Positions 48,920-61,000 of a stretch of 64,000 nucleotides of DNA are shown in pieces. The notes beneath the pieces are model-generated. The model was not told where the DNA came from. It searched no databases and saw nothing but the letters and a program-made list of their open reading frames with translations. Made by a program: the position numbers and the translations under genes. Source of the stretch: Tubiluchus corallicola (Eukaryota > Priapulida > Priapulimorpha > Priapulimorphida > Tubiluchidae); assembly GCA_030141605.1 (NCBI GenBank), contig JAQGDQ010000376.1, positions 124,001 to 188,000 on the forward strand, in the 5' to 3' direction. Position 1 is the first letter of the stretch. Each line of letters starts with the position of its first letter.

Positions 48920-49350
48920 AAAGTATGCATTTTAACACAATTAATACTGCAATAGTATTTCTGATAACTAAATAATAGATTAAAAACTTGCGAAAGCGAA
49001 AAGTGAAGTACAGTGCTAGTGCAATACATTCAGTGTGTCGTACTAAAACTGGGTAAGCTTTAAGATAAAAATTCAAATTTCAAATTTATCGCTATGCTCA
49101 CATAAGAGCTGTCAAACGTGTGTGATTCGTCACTGTTTTTTATGCAATGCGTTTCCGAAGTGCAGGTGCTAATGACCGTGTAACTAGCGAATGGCGAAAT
49201 GCATGTGACAGTGAAGAACTAGTAGTGGGAACACGAAATTGGGTTTGTGTGGTAATAATTCAGTTTTGAAAAATACTGTGTTTGCTTTCAGTATTTTAAA
49301 CAGTGGATTTTTGATCTTCAGTTTAAGATTGGGTCTGGTTTTGCATTAAA
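48920..49350 (+). repeat. Dispersed repeat, copy B
   Basis: Second copy of the repeat at 40960-41530, same orientation, roughly 70-75% alike by eye with indels. Shared blocks run from TGCATTTTAACAC to TTTAAGATTGGGT. Confidence 0.7.
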
Positions 49351-52270
49351 TGAAAAGTATTGAAATGTTTTGCATTTCTGGTGGCTTACCATGCAAATAA
49401 TACAAAAGTATGAACAGAAATCAAATAGTTTGCTGAATTATTTTAGCACTTATCAATCTTAAAATTGTTTGATAAATTTAACAGATAAATAAAATATGTT
49501 AATCTAGTTTTTTTTATAAAAAGCCTGCAAACATTAACTCGTGTATCGTTATACGTGTCATATCAGGAGGTTAGTATTGTGGGTATGTAACGTGACTTAG
49601 ACCAGGCAATCTCCCGATGATCTGTACGAAGATGACAGTATATTGTTCTGTAAATTCTATGTACAAATTAAATGTTGGTTTTCATACGTTATGTTAAACT
49701 ACACACAAATGCCGAATACATACTTTATTCATGTATAAAAATTTAAGTTTGTATTAACGATCTATCACACATTACATAATTTATGACTAATTTAAAGAGC
49801 CATTCGCTTCTAATTTCTGTGAAGCGTAATTGAAACAGAAATGACAATTCTTTGACATGTATGGAATTTCGTCAATTTTAAAACGAAATATCGAAGGTCC
49901 TAATTATGCGTTCGGGGCGCGGCATTGCTTATTCTTTCATGTAGTGGCGCACCAAAGAATGGCGCACATGACTAAATGATATTGTACGTGACAGGCTCAT
50001 CACTAAAACGGAGATCATAGAAATGCGAGATCGCTTAGCGTGTCAAAAGGCTTGCCTTTCGAAACTAGTATATCCATGGCAGTCCGTGAAATAAACAGAC
50101 TCTATTAAAAATAAACAATATTATTTTACTTTCGAATTCCTACGAGTACATTAGTATGCTAACGTAATGGTCTAACTAGCGTTACCTCAATTCTGCACTT
50201 TGTAAATGCAAATGGAATACGCGAAAACCTCTTAAATCTAGTGAAACCAACAGACGTTGCACTACTGTAAGATACAGGCTTCATCACAAAAAACAAGCAG
50301 TAACTTAAAGCAACTTTGTTTCTTGAGAATCAGTATAGGATTTCCCAAAAAAGTTAGACTATTTTATTACATATGGTGCAACTGCAGTAGAGCGCCACGT
50401 ACCACCTAAGCCCGTAACATCCTCCAACTCCCAAATGTCATAATGATACCGCAAATGTGCTAAATTTGCGGAGAACCGGTGTGGCAACTTAAATGTAATT
50501 TTGCTAATCGAAAATTGGATGTATTTAGTATTATTTATGATGACACAATAAAGCATAGAACCAAATTTGTTTAAGGAAAAAACTAACTTTATAATGATGA
50601 CGGATAGCCCTTGACAATTACATACAATAATATTTATAAGTAAAATGTTTACACGGGCTCCATTAACTTCAACATAAAATTACACCAAGTATCTATAAAG
50701 AGGACATAATCACATAATTATTATTACATAAATAATTACAATTTTTTAAAGGAAACGCATGTCGACCATGCAAGCCTTTATTAAACACAACCAAATCATG
50801 AGAATGGAATATACTTGGAAACACGCAGCTCGATCACAAGGCTGTAAACGTCAGCAAGCATGCTTTCAATACTTAGAAAAGGCAAAGACCCTCCAAGATT
50901 AATTTTAATGATCCAGTATTGTTTATAATACAATTTTTTGGAGAGGAGGGGAACAACTTAGCACCAATAGCCATATATTGTAAAAGTTTGAGGAGTAAAT
51001 GACTCACTAGCCTGTATACTGTACTAAGAGGGTAAATGGCTCACCACCAGGCCAGCCCATGTACCACAATTATGCTGTAAAATTGTAAATGTATCACCAG
51101 CCAATACACCAAACATAGGAGAAAAATAATGTTGTACAAATAGGTAATGAAATTGACCACGTACTACGTATGCAGCCAGCAAAATAAAGATGAAATATTT
51201 TTGCGAAACGTTGGGTTTGCCTAAAAAGTCAGTCTGTTGCATTTCAGAAAGATTAACTCTTGAAATCATCTCATCTGTGTGGCTCAGAATTAATATTATT
51301 TTTTAAAGAATACACAATTTATCTTTTTAAAATATAATTAAAAATGCAAATATACAATTAATTTTTTAAAATATATTGACATTTTAAATTATTTACTAAA
51401 CGAACAAGGAGAATGGAAGCTGGTATTAAAAAATAAGTACTGCACCCTGTAACTTTTGATTCCTGGGCTACTGTGGTATATGGCGCCCAACAACTGCAAG
51501 GTTTTACAAGCCTTGATTCGAGTTATTTTATTTATAAGTATCAGTAACCGACCATGAAACACGCACCCCAAATATGCGCTTACACCTTCAAGCCCCCGCA
51601 AACCCACAAATGAAGCCCAAAACGCTAAGGGTGGCATCGAACGTACGAATTCGATTCCTTATTATTAAAACGTTTGAAACATCATGCAGTTAGCACAATT
51701 TAGCAAAAAATTCTGCACACAGTTTTTGAACAAATTATATTGTAGTGGTTTTGCCGCAGAACAAAATTAAGTAAAAAGCATAATAATTGCAAGATTTGAG
51801 GCTACAGCTTTGATAAGGGACCTATTCTCGGCGAGCCGCATAACAATTGAAAGGTCTTGATCGAATTGAATCAGGCCCATCGAGAGGAACGGCTTGAAAA
51901 ACCTCCAAAAATGGCATTTTCACCCGTTTTTTGCAAAACTTATACTTCTTATTTCTAGAGAATGGGAATGTTGTAATAGTGGAAATCTTTTGTTGAATCA
52001 TGCACACTAAGGTGATTACCCAAGGTCGTTCGTGCAACCACACCATCTCCCCTCTCCAAAAACGTGTTATGGGATAATAGGATTAATGCATATCATCAAT
52101 ATAAACTAGGTAACTAACAAAATCTGTTCAAAATACTACTATAACAATAATTTCGTTAATCATATTGTAGAACTTAACATTGCTGCATTTGTACTAAATT
52201 AATGTTAATTCAGACTGATTGATAACAAACACTTTCAAAAATTTTCAAAGAATATTCACAAGTCCAATTT
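49351..52270. other. Gene-poor intergenic sequence
   Basis: No recognised gene. The last few hundred bases before 52284 may be 3' sequence of the adjacent Gypsy remnant, but no long terminal repeat pair could be identified. Confidence 0.4.
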
Positions 52271-52283
52271 GAGTGCAAAAAGT

Positions 52284-53640
52284 TTATAACACATAGTCTT
52301 CACTAAAACGCACCTGTTGATTTACTTTCTGCCGTGGTCTAACAGAGTGACCTTGTGGACCGGCAGAAGGACCTGCCCTACTAGCATCATGGCTAGAAAT
52401 CTCTTGTTCAGGTGGTGAAACCACGAGATGCCAACGATTATGACAAATGTCTGAACCTGTAATAGTTTTCTGCCGATCCAATGTGTTGTTCGTCGCTGTT
52501 ATTCTTCATTTTTGTGTTTGATCAGCACTCTATTCTCTTCATCAAAAGTCTCTTTTCTGTTTCTAGCTCGCTGCTGTCGATTGTAAGATACTTGCTGTTT
52601 CTGTTTATGTCTATACAGCTGCTCACAAGCCTTCAGTTTTGGCAGATCAGAAAGCTAGGGCTAATTGTAAGGGCACAATTGGCAGGGTTCTACACAACTG
52701 ACCTCCCATTAATAGCTGAGCAGGAGACTAACCATTCTGCATCTCGAGGAGCAAGCAAGTCCAAGTACGGATGAGTGACATTTCTTTTTCAAGATATCTT
52801 TGAGTGACTGAACACAGCGCTCAGCTTGGCCTTTGCTTTATGCATATTCAGTTCTGCCAGTCGCACATGTAAAGCTTCATTCAGTTGCAAACGCGTAGAA
52901 TTGGTGTGAAACGGTCCATTATCACTTCTAACAATTTCAGGAATACCGTGTCTTGCGAATATGGATTTTAGATCATTAATGACAGCAGAGGCACTTATTA
53001 ATGATAACAATGACATTTCAAAGAATCGATTGCAGTAGTCCACATGCACAAGCTGCGATTTTTTCATAAATTTACAAACATCTGTGCCGAGCACTTGCCA
53101 AGGTCGTTTAGGAAACTGTGTAGGCATAAGTAGCTCTGCTTGATCGCCTCGCTGTTTCACATTTCTTTTACACATTGGTTTATATTTCTTTCTATGTCAG
53201 ATGCCGTATTAGGCCACCATTTAGTGATGCCTAGGTGACCAAAATGAATTTTTTGCAGCATTTTATATTATTATGAATTTTTTGCAGCATTGCCTCATAT
53301 TGGCCAGAATGACCACACAGTCACCTTCTGTAAAAAACCCATCAATTACAGACATCGAAGTTGCTTCTTTATGGAATTTATTAAGATCGGATGGACGTTT
53401 TTCTCTAGGCCAAGTGATTTTAACGTACTCCGTAACTGGGATACTCCATAATATACTCCATAACATAAGACTGGATCATGTTCTTGCTTTGATTTAGTTT
53501 CCTGTAATAAACTTTACGAAGATATTCGTGTTTTTTCCAAGTTTATCCTGCAGATCCACGTCGAGTGCTTTAACTGATGATGTTTTAGACAAAGCATCAG
53601 GTGCAATTAGTTGTATGCCTGGCACATGTGAGTTTGTTTA
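52284..53640 (-). pseudogene. Ty3/Gypsy-type retrotransposon pol remnant (RNase H end to integrase C-terminus)
   Basis: Reading from 53640 downward on the minus strand: the end of the RNase H region (HVPGIQLIAPDALSK near 53610), an integrase zinc-binding spacer (near 53300-53470), the integrase core with its first two acidic positions (GTD near 53090; VRSDNGP near 52920), a downstream basic region (PKLKACEQLY near 52630), and a C-terminal tail ending at the TAA at 52284. The core is broken after the second Asp, where the region of the catalytic Glu is unrecognisable, and several frameshifts and stops follow. Gag, protease and RT are missing, and no LTRs were found. A dead fragment. Confidence 0.8.
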
Positions 53641-55080
53641 ACTGTTGCTGAAACAAGTGCCGTTACGAGTTATCATTAAGAATGCCTGGGCTAACAGTAT
53701 ACTGTCTGATATACCGCACATCTGGTGTGCTCCAACAGAGCGGCAGATGCTTGAAGAATTGCCTCCATTGACCTTAGGTTCTTGTGAACAAGCCTTTACG
53801 TGCTTAGTCAGACCTGCTCAGCTCTAATAGTGCTTCTTAGAGATTCAAATGCTTCTGTTAATCTTGCCACATGGTCCAACCTGGCTATATTTTTTCCTGT
53901 CTCTGTGGATGGTGAGATCTGGTTGCAACTAGTATTGGTATAGATTTGTGACAACCATGACATTCACATTTTCGTATGGCTTTCAAGTTTTTGTCAAACT
54001 CGAAAATTGCGACCATAGTAGACGCTGCCCTAAATCCTTGACTTTCGAGGCCTATAATTATATTATAGATACTGCGATATCTGCGTTTCAAAATGCAGTA
54101 TAGCTTCGGCCATCTTGGAAGCCATCGTGAAATTCTGCATAAGGTGATGTTCATAAGTGTTTTGCGATTTCAGATATGGATTACTTGACCTTGAAAACCT
54201 ATAAATTATTCAGACACCAAAGCCATCCACAGTAACCATATGGCCTTTAATTAGGCCAATATCACTTCAATATGTAGTCATCTAGCCTATCATCTTGAAA
54301 ATAGCGGCCATGTTATACAATTTTTGATTTCCTCATATTCAAAATTAATCACTTTGATGGGTTTTAGCACTGTGCAAAGTTTTATAACTTTTAGACGAAA
54401 TGAGTCAGTTTTTCGCTATTCTGCCAATTAGACTATAGATTAATTCTGGGAATCCAGTGACCAATAATTTTTGTTGTTGCTTATTAATTGAACTGCTTGA
54501 GTCGCTTTGCATCCTTTTTGGAGTCTGTATTAGCAGCCTTTTAGAGTCACCAATGGGCAAAGGTCGAATAGAAATAAAAATAATTTGCTTTTTGCTTTTA
54601 CAATGAATTTTACAAGTGAAACATTTTATTGCATGATTGGCATAATTGCATTTTGCGTGGCAACAATTCTGAAGACAGTGGCCACAAAGTAAAGGAAATA
54701 TTTTTTTATGGATTCCTTACGTCCAATTACTCAGGGATAAATGTCATAATTACTTCTTGATATTAATTTTCTCTGAATTTGTTTTGATTTAGAAAGTTTT
54801 AGAAAAAACCGCCTCCAGGGTTCCATTTATGAAGATAAGACTAGTCTGCCACTTAGTCCTACATAGATTTTAATAATTATGTTTCCGAGCTAATGACTGT
54901 ATGACTGAACTAAGTAACTTGGTATTTTAATGTTAAAAGAGCACTAGTTTCGTCTATTTGGAAATAGATGTCATCACGTCACAATAAACAATTATTGGAA
55001 CACAGATTGCCAGTACACTCTTTACTCCCTGATCATTATTGAACTACATTTTTAACTGTGTCATTTATGTATCTATATTA
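53641..55080. other. Unassigned sequence right of the Gypsy remnant
   Basis: No RT, protease or gag homology could be read from either strand. GGCCAT-containing repeats near 54100-54320 suggest further decayed transposons, but no boundaries are visible. Confidence 0.35.
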
Positions 55081-55280
55081 ATATACGTATATATACACAC
55101 ACACACACCAATATGATTCACCTTCTGACCTCATAGTCAGAAAACTGTAGTGTAGGAAAGTGCCTTTGAATCTCATATTATACCACACTTCATAAACAAC
55201 AGCGCAGGATACAAAAAATGTTAATGAGATTTTGTTTGCATGAGCGCGCCCGCGTGTGTGTGCGGTTGTGCGTGTGAGCC
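55081..55280. repeat. Simple repeats: (TA)n(CA)n and alternating CG/TG tract
   Basis: ATATATAC(AC)n at 55085-55108 and a GC/TG alternating tract at 55243-55276 (GCGCGCCCGCGTGTGTGTGCGG), a sequence type prone to Z-DNA. Confidence 0.75.
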
Positions 55281-57780
55281 AATTTTATGTGTAAGATGAT
55301 TTATTTACATTTTATTTTTAAACCTACCACATGCTCTTAGTATTCTTGCGCTGCAAGTTACAATACGTCTATAATTACCACAAAATACATAATTATTTGC
55401 TCATAAAATGAATAATACAATTTATATTATTATTCTTTTCTTAATTTAATCGAATTTTGAAAAAAAATTGTGTAACTGAGCAATCTTTTTCTTGTGTATA
55501 ATGAAAGAAGCTAGTCCGATATTAATTTTATCTTGTTCTTTTTGCACTATACTATAATTATATGTCCTTGTATAATTACAATGGCATAGCAATTTCATTA
55601 TGGCATGTAACAAAGCTGTCCAGAAAAGTACACCAGAAACAATTATGCCCGCAGAATAATAACACGTACATTAGAAACTATAATAATTTATATATCCACA
55701 ATATAATATTACAAGGTGGTGCTACTGTGACTTGCGGATGCGTTTTGGGGATGGTTATACAAAAAACGGCTTATAGTGCTTTCAATGCATCAGTTTATGC
55801 TTCTGCGGATGTAGTTTTTTTCAGTAGATTTCCTATGGATTTTTTCGCAGTGTGTCCCTCAGGTGGAAAACGCATTCGGAAATTACATAAACGCCACTTA
55901 ACACTAAATCATGTGCAACAAATTATTTACGTTATTAACTGATCACAGTCTGTAAAAGTAAAAGAAATATCCAATAATAATACTTCATATTATTCCCACT
56001 GCAGGTAAATCATAATTATTATTCATTAAATTCCCACGAATTTATGAAATTAAGCAATAGAGGTAAAGATAGTCTCGCAAAAATACAATGCAAAACCATT
56101 GCGTACAGCTCAGTTATACCTAAACAATTTAATTAAATTCATGTTAAAATGCAGCAGGAGCAGCAGTAATTATTAGCACTAATAGCAGCAAGAACAACAG
56201 CGCTGATATTATATTAATGTTGTAAATCTTTCAATAATCTTACTCCTACTCTTTCACTCCATTTGTCCCACTGTCCTTTCTTTTCTTTTTCACTCCCCAT
56301 GGTAATTTTTAATTTTCTTTTCAAGCAACCTTATTATCTAGATGCCAGACAAGAAATCACTGCCAAGGCACAACAATGTGCATTGTACATATACTAACTT
56401 ATCAATAAAAGATGGAAATGGAATGTAGATCTTATTTCTGTCCGACAGATGAATCAGTCTAAAGATTTTAAAAAGAAATCTTCAGAATGACTGAATAGAG
56501 TGAATTAGAATAAAGACCAATAAAAATGTCAAAAAATGAGGTATTTAAAACTTATAGGCCTACATGTTTATACTTATTTATATTCGTATGTATTTGTGCT
56601 CAGTAAAACAAAATACTTATAGGCCTATACATTTATGCTTATTAATAAATTTGTAAACGGATCTGCAACAATAGTTAACAAACATGCTGGATCCACAGCA
56701 CCACAAGCATTTTTGGTCCGCGAATTACCATATCAGCAACCACGTATCTCTGCTAGATAAAGTAATCACAAGTAGATGTAAACATATTTTTTAATATTTT
56801 AATCATTATGATATTTCTTTTTAATATTTTTAAAGCTCTTTTTACTCATTGAGGAGAAATCAAAAGTTAACAAGGTAAGAAAAAGAAGCGAGTAAAGACC
56901 CATTCCCATCAAGAAACCAATGTGAACCATAACCCTGTTCAATATGTTTATTTGTGGACATCAGTGCTGCGAATAACAGCAGTAGATTTTTAAGATATGT
57001 TCTTTCTTATCTCAAAATTAAATGCATTTTATAATGGTTTCATCAGTTTTTATCTATGCTTTTTGGTTTCTTCTACACAGTGAGGCGTAAATACCCTGAC
57101 AGTCCATAGCAACAGTGTGTAAATTCCAGAAGTCCAAATTATAACATCCTTTACTAAAAAATTGTGAGTCTAACAAGGCTCAAGCCAAAGACCCAGGCAA
57201 ACATATAAATACTTTTAGATATACTTTTTCTAATTTCAGAAATTCAGAAGAAATAATGACGATGGCCTATGTTTACTGTTTGCAAACATGTCTATAACTT
57301 TGCCAATAATTTGATGAGCATGAACTTGAAAAGTAAAGTATATAAAGAACATATGGTTTAGTGAACTATGTTTTATAGCAGGCATAATGAGTGACTTTAA
57401 ATTATTAAAAGTTAAAAACGTTTCACCGTGCAGGAAACACTTTAATTTTAGCCAGTAAAAAGAGGGGTGCAGTATTTAAGAAATTCTTGAATATTGAAAT
57501 CTTAAATTTTTAAATTTTAAAATTGATTTGCCGCCAAAATAACCAGATTTTGCCCTGAAAATGTACCTAGAGATACAAAGGTATACCAGAGGCAGCATTC
57601 CCTCCTCTCCATTTGCTTTTTATCATGCAGTTTCCCCTATTTAGCTTCATGTTTTAACTTTTGACTATTCTTTTTTGCTATTTGTTTTTTTATGTTTTTG
57701 CTATTACTACAGCTATCACTGATTCTTTGCCTATTGCTATTTAACTTGACTTTTTTTGACTTATTAACCTTATTTTTAAT
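55281..57780. other. Intergenic sequence left of PIKfyve
   Basis: No gene recognised. A plus-strand 126-codon ORF (55562-55942) is unlike known proteins and is not called a gene. A 64-bp-period tandem repeat lies at 56547-56645. The right end is T-rich and probably belongs to the PIKfyve 3' region. Confidence 0.4.
56547..56645. repeat. Imperfect tandem repeat, about 64-bp period
   Basis: ACTTATAGGCCTACATGTTTATACTTATT and ACTTATAGGCCTATACATTTATGCTTATT start 64 bases apart. Confidence 0.7.
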
Positions 57781-57793
57781 TTGTTACTATTGC

Positions 57794-57814
57794 TTTATTT
57801 GACTACCTTTTATT
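57794..57814 (-). terminator. Candidate polyadenylation signals for PIKfyve
   Basis: Two minus-strand AATAAA hexamers (TTTATT at 57794-57799 and 57809-57814 on the plus strand) lie about 250-270 bases past the PIKfyve stop codon. Confidence 0.5.
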
Positions 57815-58065
57815 TTTGCTTCGTGCATACACCTGAATTCCCAAAAATATTCAGATTAAAATCGTGCATAAAAAGAATAAGAAAAATGCTATAATTTTTC
57901 ATAACAACTTTACAAGTGCCATACTATATCAAAGTAATATTTCTGCATATGTTTAGACTTAAATACTGCTAATAACAATAACAATAATTATAGTAAGCAT
58001 AATAGAAATTTATGAATATATCACAGTATATTTAAGTGAAAAAACTGGAATGGAATGCAACGTTA

Positions 58066-61000
58066 TCAACAATAACCTCCTCTAGCCAATCCATGCCAGT
58101 GATCTGGGACACACTGGAAGTACCTATCCATAGCCTCTAAGAATCTACTCCGATATAATTCAGGTGAGACTACTGTTGGCATCTTGCCTTGACCACCGAG
58201 AATTCCTGAAGATTTCACATACATCTCCATTTTTTTGTCCCACGTGAATGTTCTCATGTAGTCAATAATTCCAACCACAAGTTCGGTTTCGTCCATTCCA
58301 ACAAGTAAGGAATAGTCCATAATTCGGTGTTGGGACAACAACTGAGTGTCACTGTATATGGCCCATCCAAGGACTGTCTTTGAATATTGGCGTATGTACA
58401 TAGGGGTGTCACATGATATCTTCAACAGGTTCTCATCAAGCAACACAAGATCGCCTTCAATTTTGCCCGTAGTTGCTGCCAGCCTGTTGCGAATTGATCC
58501 TTTAAGATCAAAAATCTGAGTTATCTTTCTATTGTAAAACAAGTTTTCCATGACTAGTAAGTCTTGTTTTGATTCAGTGCTGTTCTGAATGTTTCTGTAG
58601 CCAATCCTGTAGACACCAAATATTTTAGTGAGTACAGTTGGCTTTCTCTCAGCTAGGGCTTTCTGCATGTAAGCAAAATAAGCAGGAGCAAAGTCCAAAA
58701 ATGACAAAATTTCAAATCTGTTTAGCTGCTTTAGGATAAATCTATCATCATGCGTTTTGCAGAATGTAGACCCAGATCGACCACCTTTAGCCTTCCATTG
58801 TAAACATCTGCATATAAAAAGTTACAGCAATTAGGAAAAATTATAACTCCTGTATACACTCATTATTCATGCTGACCTCTAGCTAAGCCCACAGAAAGCC
58901 GAAATATGCATTTGTTAACTACAAGTCGTGTATTCTGACTGTTCTCATCCCTGAGTAACTTACTCTTTAAACTGTTCTACGAATGTCATATTGACTTACA
59001 CCTTAGAAAGAGAATAAAGATCCTCACAAAAAATAAACTGTCACTGTTGTTTTTCATACACTAAATCAATGTAGACAAGTAAAACTAATTTGTATGATAC
59101 AAACTATTTTTAGTAAGTATTTTTACTTCCTCTACAGACTCACTTATGTGCTCCAGATGCCAAAAACATTTCTTAAAGAAAAAAACTGAGCTTTAGTGAG
59201 GTCTAAATAAATAGACCTCAAATACACACTTTTGAGGACCCAAAAGCAATTTTGTTTCAGTTTGTAAAGTTTCTTCTGACACCCTGAACACAGATCTTCA
59301 AAATGTAGATACAGGACCACATGACATGGTGAATGCATAATTGCAGCTACCAATTAGTAACTGTCGCAATTAAATGGTTTTACCTGTACAAAGATCTCAA
59401 AAACATTCTTGTTCTTGCATCACTTAAATATTCTTACCTGCACAAAGATCTCAAAAAACGTTCTTCTCCCTGAGGAAATGTGAGTTTTCTTATCTTCCTG
59501 AACTGTTCCGCAAAGTAGACACGACAAAAGAAACGTGCAGTGTTGTCCGAAAACTGCAATTCAATATGAAGGTTTATGCCTTGTGATTTGGCATTGTCCG
59601 TAGCTTTGGTGTTGGCAAACTGAAAACCATCAGCTTGATCTTGATCAATAAAACTGTCAGCAGCACCTAAGCATTGCATAAATGTGATTTACAATTTTAC
59701 AGTGAAGTACGTATTAAAACTACTGCAGCTTTGACATAAGTAAACAGATCAGACTGATCACTGATACATACGTCCAATGCCTGTTAAAATCACTTAAAAG
59801 ACTTATTTAGATATCACTGAGGTTTACACTTCTTTTACACAAATTGTTTTCACTAAGGTGTTCGGGATTGGGGTCGCTATGATACAATTACTGAATTTAC
59901 GAAATTTATGAGTTATACTATCTGAAAGGAAATGTGAAGTGGTCAGAACTGAACATGGTTTAAACATACAGATGGGATGAATCATGTCGCCATTATCAAT
60001 ATTAACTGGGTTTGGCTAAAAGTGTGGAATTTCGTTGTTTTTTTATACTGTTTACCGATAATTATATTTATCGTTTGAAGTCGGCAACCCCAGCCTGAAC
60101 TTCGATCCTGATCACTTGATCATGAACCCTGAAAAATTGTCTCCCCAATCTTAATTAATGTCCCGAATCTCGATCATCCTGACCGGAACTATGATCTCAT
60201 CCCGAACCTTGAACATAGCTATGTTTCACAACATAACATTCTCTCAACTTCCATGACCTGAATATAAACGACCAGATTAAATTGAATTGCACCAGTTAAA
60301 TGATAGCAAGGATAAGTTCTTTGTAATGTCTGGCAGCAGTTAGCACTTATTGCTACATACAGGCCACCTACCCAGATTGAACAAACTGGAGTGGGTACTT
60401 CATACTATTATTTCTTGCTGACAAAAGACTGACAGTAAAAATCCTTGCAATTGATTAGATACAGACATATGTGATAGAAAAGGGATAGGCCTTCGTGCCT
60501 TGAGTTTGTTACAACATTACCATAACTTATAATAACTATAATTTTTGATTTTGTAAATATAAGTCCATTAATGCTTGGCCATCATTTACTAAATGTTAGC
60601 AAATATTAACGAAAATTATGTCTTATTTAACTAATGAAAAATCTGTTGTAGTGCAAATGAAAGTGATAGAAAAGAATTTTTGAATGAATTACTACTAACC
60701 AGGAATGTATTGCACAGAGTCTAAATCCAGATGTGAATCGGATCTGTTCTTCTTAGGTCCAGATTTTGGTGACTTTTCCACATCTCTGTTTACAGAACCT
60801 CGGAAAAATGACAACATTGGCGATTTGTTAACAGAGTCGGTATTATCATTTTCGTCTTTGTTTTTCCGCTGTGCCTTTCCACTTGCAGCCTGAGCGAGGC
60901 ATGTTTGCAGCTGCATTAATTGTTTGTTATACTCAGAAGAGGAAAGTGCAAAAGCTATGATAGAACTTGGCTCACTGTCGTATATCACCACAGGGAAAAG

